Assembly: GCA_951394045.1 (NCBI GenBank)
Contig: OX595999.1
Location: 186,001 to 250,000 of the forward strand
Origin: Nitzschia sp. DOCU1
Taxonomy: Eukaryota; Bacillariophyta; Bacillariophyceae; Bacillariales; Bacillariaceae
Direction: 5' to 3'
DNA length: 64,000 bases
Shown: one piece after another, positions 21,833-31,193 of the stretch
How the letters are laid out: every line of letters starts with the position of its first letter
Numbering within the stretch: position 1 is the first letter of the stretch
The notes under the pieces: model-generated
Database searches by the model: none
Told to the model about the DNA's origin: nothing
The model's input: only the letters and a program-made list of their open reading frames with translations
Translations under genes and position numbers: made by a program

Positions 21833-22679
21833 GGTGGGAGGTGGGGTTGCTACCCAATGATGATGGTGGTGGCTGCCTTTGGACATGGTGCTGTACTTCG
21901 GCGGATGGCAACGCCTCTTGCTACTCGTTGCAGATCATCAACGAAGATCTCTTGATCTCTGGATTGCGGAAGGAAAGTACGCACCATAAAAATGGCTTCC
22001 AGCTGGAGGGCCAAAGATACCCTAATGACATAACATATCCATTATACATACCTCATACAATATCAATCTAACCTAAAAGTTCAATGACTGGCAGTCTGCG
22101 AGATTTCGCTTCCTTGCAGCTTAATCCCCGTGTCAGCGTGAGTAACTACCGTAGCGTCCTCCGATCACCTGGTATCGTACCAGGTACTCTCTTTCACATA
22201 GCGATCGCACATAAATCCGACACATGCAAGATTCGAGTTGGGGACTCGCTATCTGTTCGGTTGAGTGTCCCATCGATTAAGTAATTCTATCCGTTACAGG
22301 GGAGAACGGCGAAAAGCATCTAAACAGAACAAATATGGTTTGGCAATTAGGCCCGATGTAGGCCGGGCAGTCGCTGAATCGTTAGGGGAAAAATTATCAA
22401 AAACGGTATTTCAGGCTCTTTTCGGCTTATTGATACCATTTCACACACATTATCCAGTGTATAATTTGGTTTTACCACAGGTTCCATTGAGGGAAATACC
22501 TTCTGTTAAGTAAAGCGCCCCTAAGTACTGAAGGAAACACATACATCGAGCCGGCCGGCACATCTTCGGCATACTCTTCTTCATTCGAAAACACATCGCA
22601 ATCCTTCTCATCGGGAATTGAGGTGAACACATTGATTGTTCTCAGACCTCTGTCTTTTCTGACCACAGTTGTTGGGACA
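21833..22679. other. Divergent intergenic region
   Basis: Shared upstream region of the Rossmann gene (minus) and the membrane-protein gene (plus). An 8-bp-arm hairpin with a 3-base loop lies at 22167-22185 (ACCTGGTA-TCG-TACCAGGT). No gene seen; small frames are not supported. Confidence 0.5.
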
Positions 22680-25376
22680 ATGAGATTATCAGCTACGTTG
22701 TTATCTCTAGCTGCCACGTTGGCAGTTGGGTCGTCCTACGGGGACAATGCTTTTGAGACAGTACGGCTAAAGAAAGAATTCATGGCGGCGATGAACCAAA
22801 GGCCTGAGCTCAAGGCCGGCCGAAGAGCTGGAAAGTCGCAAAAGCTTCGAAAGCTCCAAGAAGATCTGAAGAAAGAAGTGTCAAGAAAGCTTCAGAACTA
22901 TCAGCAGGTGCAACAGACGTACTCTCAGGGTCAGTCGTCCTCCTCCCAGAGTCAGTCTTCTGGCCAAAAACAATACTCCAACAATTGGTACGGTAACAGT
23001 GGCCAATACGGTCAGCAGCAATCAAGCTCTAGTACCGAGTCGTCCAGCACCGGCCAAGGATACAAAAACTTCTTGGCAGATCAGGACGGGAACATCTATT
23101 TCCAAGGCTCCGATGGGTATTACTACAACGCCTACGGTGGACAAGTCCAGCCCAACGAATATGGCCTCTATCCGTGGGAATACGATGCGATTCCTTATGA
23201 TCTGGCTGCTCGCTCCTTCAAATACGCTGGCTGCGCTGCCATCAAGACGTATGACGAGGATGCAGCCTACTACAACGGCAACGCCATGACACTCAATACG
23301 TATGCCGTTTTTCGTCTGTGCCCCGCCAACAAGTGCAACCAGTATTCCCTGACGGGTTGCAGCAAGGACTATGGAGAGTATACTGTTGACGTCAAGACCT
23401 ATCTTGCGTATCTCCTCAGCTACTACGACGATGAGTATACCAACTTTTGCGACTATTGCCAGCCTTGTGACTACGACGAGCAGCAACTGTTGAAAGAGTA
23501 TCTTTATGAATGCCATCTAGAACAGAACGAAGTGGACTTTGAGTACTATCAGCAAATCCAACAGCAGGCCTACTATGACTTTTTGAATGCCAATGGAGGA
23601 AAAGATGCCAGCTCGTCCACCTTTCACTTCTATGGTCAAAGTCCCTACAACAGCGGGCAAGGCTTCAATGCATGGAATGGATTGTATTACGACGGAGCAG
23701 CCTCGAACAACGGCGTTAACAACCCCTCAAGCTCCTACAGTCATTACGACTACCAAGCCAATGTTGACAACGTGAACTCCCAATACAACTACAGCTCGGG
23801 CTATTCTTATTCTCAGAATGCTGCTGCAAGGAACAGTCAAAACAGTTATAAATATGGCAATGGCAATGGACGACACCTCAACGCCGAGGAGCGTCGCTTG
23901 TCTGCTCAATCGGAGTGCAAGAAATTTGTCAAGCAAATGCAGAGCACGTACAGCAATGCCCAAACATACGACTACTACAGCAGTTTCGTTCAATCCGGAG
24001 GCGGTCAAGACTACTATGACGAGAACTCCAACTTTTATGACGAGGAGGGTAACTTTAACGCCAATGGGTACATGTCGTATCTGAACGTGTACACTGGGGC
24101 CAGTGATGCGGGCATGGCTGACTATTGGAACCTGATGGACTGCTGTGAGGATGGAACGGTCTGCGATCCATGTCAGATCCAGGCGGAAAAGAAGTTTGGT
24201 GATTGCGACGGGTACATTTGTCATGATTACTATACTTACTGCGATTCCAACTACTACGCGAACGATGATGGTGTCGACCTGGTCGACTTTTTGGAGTGCT
24301 CTGCTGTCGAGACTGATGGCGGCGCTGTCTTTTATGTTGCTCCGCACTGCGGATCGGATCACTACACCATCTCGTTGGGTATTTTCTCCGACGAGTACTG
24401 CCTCGACTATGTAGGCGAAAGCATGTCCTTGACCGACCTCGCTGGATTCCAATACCACGATAGCGATCTATTCCAGTTCCCCCAAGAATGCGTCTCCTGT
24501 GATGGAGCGGTAAGTAGCAACTCATATCTTTAATCTACAATGGATAAAACGGAACGCTCACATCCACCTTGCAATAATCTTCAGGGGGGCTACGCTGGCA
24601 ATCGAAACAGCGGCGAAGGCCAATACGGACAATACTACCAGGCCCCCACTTCCGATTCAACAGAGAGCGTGCTATCAATGTGCTCTTCTCTCTATAGCTT
24701 GTCGGCTCAATGCAACAAAAGGATGAGCAACTTTGAGCAAGTTGCTCGTCTCATGACCCAAGCCGAACTAGCGGAAGAGGATCGTGCTTGCACATTCATT
24801 GACAACATCATGGCCGAGACCTACGACGAAAACGGAGACATTTCATTGCGAGATGACTTTTTCAATTTTAACGATTGGAGAAATCCTCAAAAATACCATC
24901 GATTGAGACTCCCAACGAGTCAGGCGCTTTCGCTCTCCTTCAGCATTATCCTATGCGTGGCACTAGGTGCTGTTGCCTTTGCCTACAAGACAGCGTTGAG
25001 CAAAAACCTGGAAGAACATCCCTGGCTTCCAAAGCGTCTTTCTGAGAAAAGTCATACCTTCATTCCCCGTGTCGTCAAGTCCTTAGCATCTCCTCGAAGA
25101 CCGAGTATGGGTGATCAAAAGCCAGCGTCCTCTTCCACTCCGAAGGACGAATACGCGTCGGCGTATTCTTTTGGTGAGAGACTCTATTCCGGAATCATTG
25201 ACGCTCGTCTAGGAGCAACCATGGTAACACCAAGGGCGGAGCCGGATCCTTCGGCAGAAGAAGTCGACCCTGTAATCCTTGCGCGAGGAACTTCTGCGTC
25301 CCGCCCGGCGGGAGTAACCTCCACCTTGTCAGCAGATCCCGAGGGTGATTACCGACCCCTCGAAGACGATATATGA
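22680..25376 (+). CDS. Tyr/Gln/Ser-rich, Cys-rich single-pass membrane protein (two exons)
   Basis: Exon 1 22680-24509, intron 24510-24584 (GTAAGTAGC, CTTCAG; 75 nt, phase 0), exon 2 24585-25376; 873 residues. ATG 22680 opens a signal peptide (MRLSATLLSLAATLAVGSSYG). Order: basic Lys/Arg segment to about residue 70; Gln/Ser/Tyr/Gly/Asn-rich linker; Cys-rich region about 180-280 (CPANKC, CDYCQPC); second Tyr/Asn/Ser-rich linker; RHLNAEERRL; second Cys-rich region about 480-610 (DCCEDGTVCDPC, APHCGSDHYTISLGIFSDEYC); exon 2 supplies more Cys (SMCSSLYSLSAQCNKRM, CTFIDNI), a transmembrane helix at about 733-757 (SLSFSIILCVALGAVAFAY), then a cytoplasmic Pro/Ser tail. So it is a type I cell-surface or vesicle-membrane protein. 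The order (signal, low-complexity, Cys-rich, TM, short tail) recalls diatom silica-membrane proteins, but homology to them is not shown. Confidence 0.72.
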
Positions 25377-25947
25377 TAAGAGATGGCGAGACAACTGTTT
25401 GTAATAATAGCTTTTTTATGCATTCTGTTTTACCTTGAGCATAAACCTTTTTAAAATATATATACCCAACACGAGATGCAGTCAACTAGTTCCTTTCCGA
25501 TCGTCCAGGTAGCTGCTAAATGGATAGCGTGCACTTTTCGCTGCTTTAATAGTAGTAGTAGTATAGCGCGCACTTTTTGCTGCTTTAACAATAGCAGTAG
25601 TGGTAGTACAACTATGAAAGAGTAGTACTCGAATCCAAGCGTTGCTCCAAGAAGAATGGTGTAGTAGTGGTTGGATGGTGCCCCCCGTGCGTGCATTTGC
25701 TGGTAATTTGAGCATTCTAGCAGTATACCTGCACCAGCAACTGCCATTAGCTAGCTAGTAGAGAGACAGCTACCGAGCCAATGTCTCTGTTTTGAAGTGT
25801 GGAAAGCCGATAGTTGCATTTCGACTGACACGACTTTTTCTCATAGGCCACGTGCGCCCGCAGAGATGGATCCCGGACAATGACGGGCAATTATGCCTAT
25901 GATTCTGCCGACGAGGGGATCGCGATGACACATCTCCACGAGATGTC
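25377..25947. other. Intergenic with a 39-bp tandem duplication
   Basis: 25524-25562 and 25563-25601 are adjacent near-identical 39-base units (ATAGCG-GCACTTTT-GCTGCTTTAA followed by AGTAGT). The rest is 3' flank of the membrane-protein gene and 5' flank of the Nudix-like gene. No gene seen. Confidence 0.6.
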
Positions 25948-26745
25948 ATGCATATATCTAATTCTTTCACCATGGTAATGGTAACGACTACGACAACCTC
26001 TAGTATCCTTCTTCTGCGGCGTTACTATCCGTTTCGCTTGTCGCTATTGCTGCTATTATCGCATCGATTGGATGGCGTTACAGCCTTTGTATCAGCATCC
26101 CATCGTCCAAGGCAGAGGTGGAATTTCGTTCCGCCGCCACCCTTCGTCGCCCTTCCCCATGCCAGACGACGACTCGGCGCTATTCCAAATCACGACGACC
26201 AAGACAAGTGGAAGGTGATATCGAACATGGTCACACTCGAAAATCCATGGTTGCGTTTAGTGGGAGAACGATTGCAAGACTTGGAAGGTAAACAAGTCGA
26301 GTATTGGAGAGTCGAAAAGGCCGATTCCGTCATTGTCTTGACCTTTCAGCAGGACCGATTTGTCCTGCCAAAGCCCATGTATCGTCCTGGTATTGGACAA
26401 TGTACACTTGATTTTCCGGGGGGACGGCTTGGCGAAGAAGACCCGCCTCTAAAAGCCGCACGTCGGATTTTACAACGAGAAATCGGCGTGACAGATCTAG
26501 ATCTCGTGTCACTCCAGGCTATGAATACAAATGGATGGCTCGTCAATAGTTCCTTTTCCAATCAAAAACTATGGGCCTTTTGTGCCGAACTAAGACCCGA
26601 GTGGCAAGGCCAAGATGTAGTGTATTATTCCATGGAGGACGTATCGGAGTTACTTCACGACTTGGTGTGTTTACAATGTCGATCGATTCTCTTGGAGTTT
26701 TTGTTAACTCGAAAGAAGGAGAGTGCCAGTGAACCTGGAATTTGA
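25948..26745 (+). CDS. Nudix-like hydrolase family protein with plastid-type presequence
   Basis: Protein of 265 residues; ATG 25948, with alternative in-frame Mets at residues 9 and 11 (25972 in context CACCATGG). Residues about 19-48 are hydrophobic and end DGVTA|FVSAS, a diatom plastid-targeting junction with Phe at +1. The mature protein matches the ADP-ribose/NDP-sugar class of Nudix fold: VEYWRVEKADSVIVLT, then DFPGGRLGEED and AARRILQREIGV. The Nudix box is degenerate: the spacing G-x5-(D)-x7-R is kept, but the REUxEExGU core reads RILQREIGV, so the Glu after Arg is Ile and the first Glu of the EE pair is Arg. That weakens metal binding and casts doubt on catalysis. Likely chloroplast; substrate unknown. 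Confidence 0.75.
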   Translation: MHISNSFTMVMVTTTTTSSILLLRRYYPFRLSLLLLLSHRLDGVTAFVSASHRPRQRWNFVPPPPFVALPHARRRLGAIPNHDDQDKWKVISNMVTLENPWLRLVGERLQDLEGKQVEYWRVEKADSVIVLTFQQDRFVLPKPMYRPGIGQCTLDFPGGRLGEEDPPLKAARRILQREIGVTDLDLVSLQAMNTNGWLVNSSFSNQKLWAFCAELRPEWQGQDVVYYSMEDVSELLHDLVCLQCRSILLEFLLTRKKESASEPGI

Positions 26746-26855
26746 TGCTATTTCTATATCGGAACATTACCAATGAGGTTTTTGAATCGCAGGTAATTGA
26801 CAGACTTTGTGTGGCCACAGTCAAAACTAAAGAGAGAGACTAATCCACTTTCTGA

Positions 26856-29492
26856 TTATTCATCCTGAAAACTAGATTGTCGGGATCCCATGCTGGATTT
26901 CATGCTTTGAGTGGTCACGGTACTCAATGCCTTGGCACTCTTGATGCTTTGTGTCTCGGAAAAATCATCATCCTCGTCATCGTCATCTGTATCCTCATCT
27001 TCCACCAGACTGTCAAACGCGTGCTGGACCCAAGCGACCGAGATTCCTACCAATACCAGCAACGGTACAAAGGTGGCATTGAGCAAATTCGGCAAGCCCC
27101 CGACGGAAAAGGCCAAGGATATAAAGACATCTCCTACCGATCGAGCGGCAGTCCCCGCTTCCGTCGCCAAGAATCCAGAATTGAAAATGCCCTTGGCCCA
27201 GGCTTTGGGAATCGTTTTGGACAATAAACTCATATTAGGACCTTCCAACACATTGGTAGAAACAAAAATGCAAATGCTTGCCACAACATAGTGCCATAGT
27301 TCATAGTTGCCAAACGACAAGATTCCTGCCACACTGACCAACATGACCATTAGAGTTCCACGAATCAAGTCGCGATCCGCCAAACCCCGTTGCGAGAGTC
27401 GAGCCACTACCATGTTGGCAGGAAACATGAGCAAGCCCAAGAGTGCCAAGAAAGTACCGGTATGTTGAGAATCCCATGCAAAATAATACTTGGTCAAGGT
27501 AGCACAGGAACTCAATAGAGCTTCCAATACCAATTTCAACACAAAATAAACCCACAAGGTCAATAACACGGGAATATTTCGAAATAGAGGAAGAGACGCC
27601 TCTTGGGTAACACGTTGTTGTTGTTCGTCATGGGCAGGTGGTAGTAGTAGTAGAGCTTGAGTTTCGTGGCTGCTTGGTGGGGGTCGTTGTTGTCGTTTCG
27701 ATTTGCTGCTACTACTAGACTTGTGGTTGTTCTTTGCAACAGCAACAACATTCTTGCCAAACAAGTGTGATCGATCTGGTTCTTCAAAATACAACCAACA
27801 CAAGCCAAAATAAAAACTCCACAACACCATCATGATATAACCTGGAGCCGTTTCGACCGTCCACCAGGTCGACAAGCTAGGGTGTGTGTATTCCCATTGT
27901 CCCACGATTGCTGCAATGGCCGGTCCCGCCGCCATGCCCAAGGCACCCGCCGTCACAAAGGCTGCCGATGCTGCGGTACGTTCGGCACGTCCAAAGGTAT
28001 CGGCAATAAATCGTCGATTGATACTTCTGGCACTACCAAATCCATTCAAAAAACGTCCTACCATGACTAATGTCAACGAATGAAATGGTAACGCCAAGGC
28101 ATAGGCAATATTGCCCAATATCGAACACGCGGCAGCAAATAAGAGTGCCGACTTGTAGGAATGATTCGACCACCAACCATACAAAATAGTTGCGGCCAAG
28201 GCGGCATTGGGAGTCATGCCAATAATAATTCCTGCATAGGCTGGTGTAGAGCATCCCAATTTCATGGCATATTCGCCAGTGGTAGGAGCGACAATGTAAT
28301 AATTGGTCATGTAGAAAAACGTCGAAGCCAAATTCAATAAACTACTCCATTGTTTCTTCTTCAAGTCTTGCGTAGTTCCACGAGCGTCGTTGTTGTTGTT
28401 GTCGTCATCGTCGTCCGTTTCAAAAAAGAGTGCTTGTGCGGCTACTAGTTCGACATATTTCGTCGATTGTTGTAATAGTCGCGATCTAGCTTGATCAATT
28501 TGATCCAAGAGTGGTTCATGAGCTTGAGTAATTTCCGTGACAATATCCGCGTCAAGTCGTGCAATCATCATGGGATGCTGCTGATAAATGCCGTCGGATG
28601 TAGATAATGGCGACAATTGTTGTTGTTGCGGATAGTAATACTGCGGAATCATGGAATCTTTGGCATTTGGTAAAATGGTATGCAGTTGCGGTGGTGGTTG
28701 TTGCTTCCTTACAAACGACGAGACTAACCAACATTCAGCTTGATGCAATTCCTCAAGGGCTTGTCGCAAGGTCCCTACCAACGCAGACAGTCCAGCGACA
28801 GGATCATTGTTGTGCAATAATTGTTGCAAATGCGAGTAGGCATTATCGGCGCGATGAAAATACGTCGGGCCTAAAGCTTGGCGGGGATGATGCTTGTCGT
28901 GCTTTTTCAAAATCTTGCGTACCCCCGTGACATTTAAATCGACAAAACACATATAGTCCAAGATTTGATGTGCCACAATTTGATATTCCGCATGAAGCTG
29001 TTGAATGAGTTGTCGGGCTGTCGTCGCTGTTGTTGTTGTTGTGTTGGATTGTATTTGCTGCTGCTCTATGCCATCATTGTGCTGCAGATGGTGGCTGGCA
29101 TGGTCATACGGCGATTCTTGGCATGCCATTTGAGCGATATGATTCCGACAGGCTTGACGTAACGGGGCTAGACGGGTCAATGCTTGGGCAATCTTGCCTT
29201 GAAGCTCCAAAGAAAATAAGACGACCTTTTCGAGTTCTTGATCCAAGGCTCGTTGAAACTCTAGTTGCTGTAACGTGGGGTAGTTGATGCTGCGAATAGA
29301 ATCGTGCATTTGCAGTGACGAGGACGACATCATGGACAAGTCTAGAGACTGTGATCGCCGATGATGATTGCTGCTGTCACGATTATCCGCTTTTGCGACT
29401 TTCAGAAATTGCTTGAGCCGCTCATAATCCAAATAGAAGTCTGCCCATTCGGCTCGTTTCGACTTGGCCAAGGTCTTTCCGAATTCGACCAT
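26856..29492 (-). CDS. SPX-MFS phosphate transporter
   Basis: Protein of 878 residues. ATG 29492 gives MVEFGKTLAKSKRAEW, the invariant SPX start; the frame is open upstream but reads through a CT microsatellite as Leu-Ser repeats and is treated as leader. The SPX domain covers about residues 1-205, with the inositol-pyrophosphate-binding lysine helix KILKKHDKHH. A major facilitator domain follows from about residue 360 to 840: TNYYIVAPTTGEYAMKLG, RFLNGFGSARSINRRFIADTFGRAERT (the MFS loop 2-3-like region), and about a dozen hydrophobic helices with a long hydrophilic central loop holding Gln-rich stretches. The tail is acidic. This arrangement is that of plant PHT5/VPT vacuolar phosphate transporters, so transport of phosphate across the vacuolar membrane under SPX control is likely. 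Divergent from the lipase gene. Confidence 0.92.
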   Translation of the reverse strand: MVEFGKTLAKSKRAEWADFYLDYERLKQFLKVAKADNRDSSNHHRRSQSLDLSMMSSSSLQMHDSIRSINYPTLQQLEFQRALDQELEKVVLFSLELQGKIAQALTRLAPLRQACRNHIAQMACQESPYDHASHHLQHNDGIEQQQIQSNTTTTTATTARQLIQQLHAEYQIVAHQILDYMCFVDLNVTGVRKILKKHDKHHPRQALGPTYFHRADNAYSHLQQLLHNNDPVAGLSALVGTLRQALEELHQAECWLVSSFVRKQQPPPQLHTILPNAKDSMIPQYYYPQQQQLSPLSTSDGIYQQHPMMIARLDADIVTEITQAHEPLLDQIDQARSRLLQQSTKYVELVAAQALFFETDDDDDNNNNDARGTTQDLKKKQWSSLLNLASTFFYMTNYYIVAPTTGEYAMKLGCSTPAYAGIIIGMTPNAALAATILYGWWSNHSYKSALLFAAACSILGNIAYALALPFHSLTLVMVGRFLNGFGSARSINRRFIADTFGRAERTAASAAFVTAGALGMAAGPAIAAIVGQWEYTHPSLSTWWTVETAPGYIMMVLWSFYFGLCWLYFEEPDRSHLFGKNVVAVAKNNHKSSSSSKSKRQQRPPPSSHETQALLLLPPAHDEQQQRVTQEASLPLFRNIPVLLTLWVYFVLKLVLEALLSSCATLTKYYFAWDSQHTGTFLALLGLLMFPANMVVARLSQRGLADRDLIRGTLMVMLVSVAGILSFGNYELWHYVVASICIFVSTNVLEGPNMSLLSKTIPKAWAKGIFNSGFLATEAGTAARSVGDVFISLAFSVGGLPNLLNATFVPLLVLVGISVAWVQHAFDSLVEDEDTDDDDEDDDFSETQSIKSAKALSTVTTQSMKSSMGSRQSSFQDE

Positions 29493-29518
29493 GACTTTGT
29501 AGCGGATTCCGACTATCG

Positions 29519-29567
<49 letters not shown>

Positions 29568-30054
29568 CCAAAGCTCAATACTCAATGTATAAGACCTTGG
29601 CAGCACCATACCACAGAGCAGACTTTCACAAGCCCGAAGAAAGAGATTCCCGTTCTCGAATCTCGAATGCTGTGGTGGTAGCATCTTTTTTGTGTTGAAG
29701 GTGTGAGTGTGAGAGTTTGGATGGTTCGCGGTGCACGACCGGAAACTGTTCCGCAGCGAGGCACAGCCCTTTTGGCGAGTGATGCCCGAGTGTGACGTCG
29801 TCATTCTGGATCACGGATGGTAGAGCCGACGCCCGCTGTTTTCGCTTTCAATCACGAATTCATTCGCGCATGCCGCAAGAGAACGGGAGAATGTGATGAC
29901 GTCGCTATTGCGGTACTGTACGTCATTCCGCATATCCATGATTCGGGACAGAACGTATCGCTTGAATGGATGGGCATTCCAAGCCTACCTTCACACACAA
30001 CCACCACTACTCTACTAGTAGTAGCACTCTACCCGCTAGAAACCAGCATCCACC
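29493..30054. promoter_or_regulatory. Divergent upstream region of transporter and lipase genes
   Basis: 562 bases between two start codons that face away from each other, so it must hold both promoters. The transporter leader carries the GA/CT microsatellite at 29522-29563. The lipase leader ends CATCCACCATG, a good Kozak context. No defined transcription-factor site is claimed. Confidence 0.5.
29522..29563. repeat. (GA)n / (CT)n microsatellite, about 21 units
   Basis: Uninterrupted GA dinucleotides on the plus strand, ending about 30 bases before the transporter ATG on the minus strand. On the transcribed strand it is a CT tract in the 5' leader. Length is likely polymorphic. Confidence 0.9.
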
Positions 30055-30984
30055 ATGAAGGTAGGATTTGCCTTGAGCCCTGGTGGTTTATTGTTGCCTT
30101 ATCATGCAGGTGTTTTGCACTGTTTACAGTATGAAGGTCAATTGACGTCAACGACGCCAGTCGCGGGATCTTCGGCGGGTGCGATTGCCAGCATGGCCCA
30201 TGGCTGTGGCATTGACATGCCAAGAGTCTTGGAAGCTACCATTCAAGTGTCGGATCAAGCCAATGCCATGGGGGGAGCTCGAGGTCGGTTATTGCCTCTA
30301 TTGCAACAGCAAATGGACGACTTGGTGGGCCACAAAGAATTTGAGCACTTGACAGCTGACCAGGAAGAATCCACTTGTATCGGCATTGCCTACCAAGAGA
30401 TCTTTCCTAGTCGACAAAGCGTCTTACAGTCCAGATTTGTGGATCGGCACGACTTGTTTCAAGCGGTTCAAAATAGTTGCATGTTTCCCTTTTTTGCCAC
30501 CAACTGGCCTTGTTTATGGGATCGACGGAATCAACAGCGGCAACCGAGTCTCTGGAAGTCCAGGCTCGTCATGGATGGTTTCTTTAGTGTACCACGAGAA
30601 CGTTTTGGATGTCCCGATTTTGACTATGCTACATGTACAATAGCAACAGAAGAAGAAGAAAACGAACCAGTCAACAACGATCAGCCGCAGCAATCACAGC
30701 CAAAACAGCAACAACACCCTTTACAGGTTGATCGTACGATTGCTATTTCGGTATTTCCACCTTACAAAATCAAAATGACAGCCTTTGATACGACTTGCAA
30801 TGTCATTGCTCCACCCGACAATGTGCCAATCGAGAAATTGTTTCGACTCGCGACTCAATCCTCGTCCCGCCAAGAATTGACGCAAATCTTTGAACTGGGA
30901 TATCAAACGGCCGAAGAATGGTGTCGAAACGAAGAGCAACGTCAACAACAACAACAAGAAGTAGAGGAAGAAGCATTGGTATAG
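30055..30984 (+). CDS. Patatin-like phospholipase
   Basis: Protein of 309 residues; ATG 30055 in CCACCATG context. Patatin fold landmarks: FALSPGGLLLPYHAGVL (residues 5-21, glycine-rich oxyanion loop), GSSAG at 38-42 with nucleophile Ser40 (GxSxG), a helix after it (AIASMAHGCGI), and the catalytic Asp in VMDGFFSVP (Asp174-Gly175). Ser-Asp dyad hydrolases of this family cleave acyl esters of membrane lipids or triacylglycerol. There is no signal peptide or transmembrane helix, so a cytosolic or lipid-droplet location is likely. Between residues about 200 and 225 is a Glu/Gln-rich insertion, and the C-terminus is Gln/Glu-rich. All catalytic residues are present, so it should be active. Whether it deacylates phospholipid or neutral lipid cannot be told. 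Confidence 0.9.
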   Translation: MKVGFALSPGGLLLPYHAGVLHCLQYEGQLTSTTPVAGSSAGAIASMAHGCGIDMPRVLEATIQVSDQANAMGGARGRLLPLLQQQMDDLVGHKEFEHLTADQEESTCIGIAYQEIFPSRQSVLQSRFVDRHDLFQAVQNSCMFPFFATNWPCLWDRRNQQRQPSLWKSRLVMDGFFSVPRERFGCPDFDYATCTIATEEEENEPVNNDQPQQSQPKQQQHPLQVDRTIAISVFPPYKIKMTAFDTTCNVIAPPDNVPIEKLFRLATQSSSRQELTQIFELGYQTAEEWCRNEEQRQQQQQEVEEEALV

Positions 30985-31193
30985 AGAATCAGGCTAGGTA
31001 CTAGTAGCTATTCAGCTAGCTACAACTACCATTTGATTTGAATTCTCGTACTATTGCTGGGGTCGTGGTTCTACATCCACTTGTGACCGTGTCCTGGAAG
31101 CACTTCGTTATTCGTTGTTGCGCAGCGGGGAAGTGGAATGCGTTTGATCGTTTCTCCCACCTGTGTGCGACAGCCATCATTGTTCTCTACTTT

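Noticed and set aside
21833..21886. His-rich (HHHHH) N-terminal extension, like a tag
   Set aside because: Natural CAC/CAT run in the leader; the ATG at 21832 has the ideal context and starts a signal peptide.
22167..22185. Hairpin with 8-base arms, possible RNA gene
   Set aside because: No tRNA-like arms, no run of T for RNA polymerase III nearby; a lone stem-loop is weak evidence.
23727..24458. 243-codon antisense frame opposite the membrane-protein gene
   Set aside because: Shadow frame; the sense strand has signal peptide, Cys modules and spliced continuation.
22680..25376. Identification of the 873-residue protein as a silicanin
   Set aside because: Only domain order is similar; no sequence match could be established here.
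29493..29804. Leu-Ser repeat N-terminal extension of the SPX-MFS protein
   Set aside because: It is only a CT microsatellite read in frame; the invariant SPX start MVEFGK follows.
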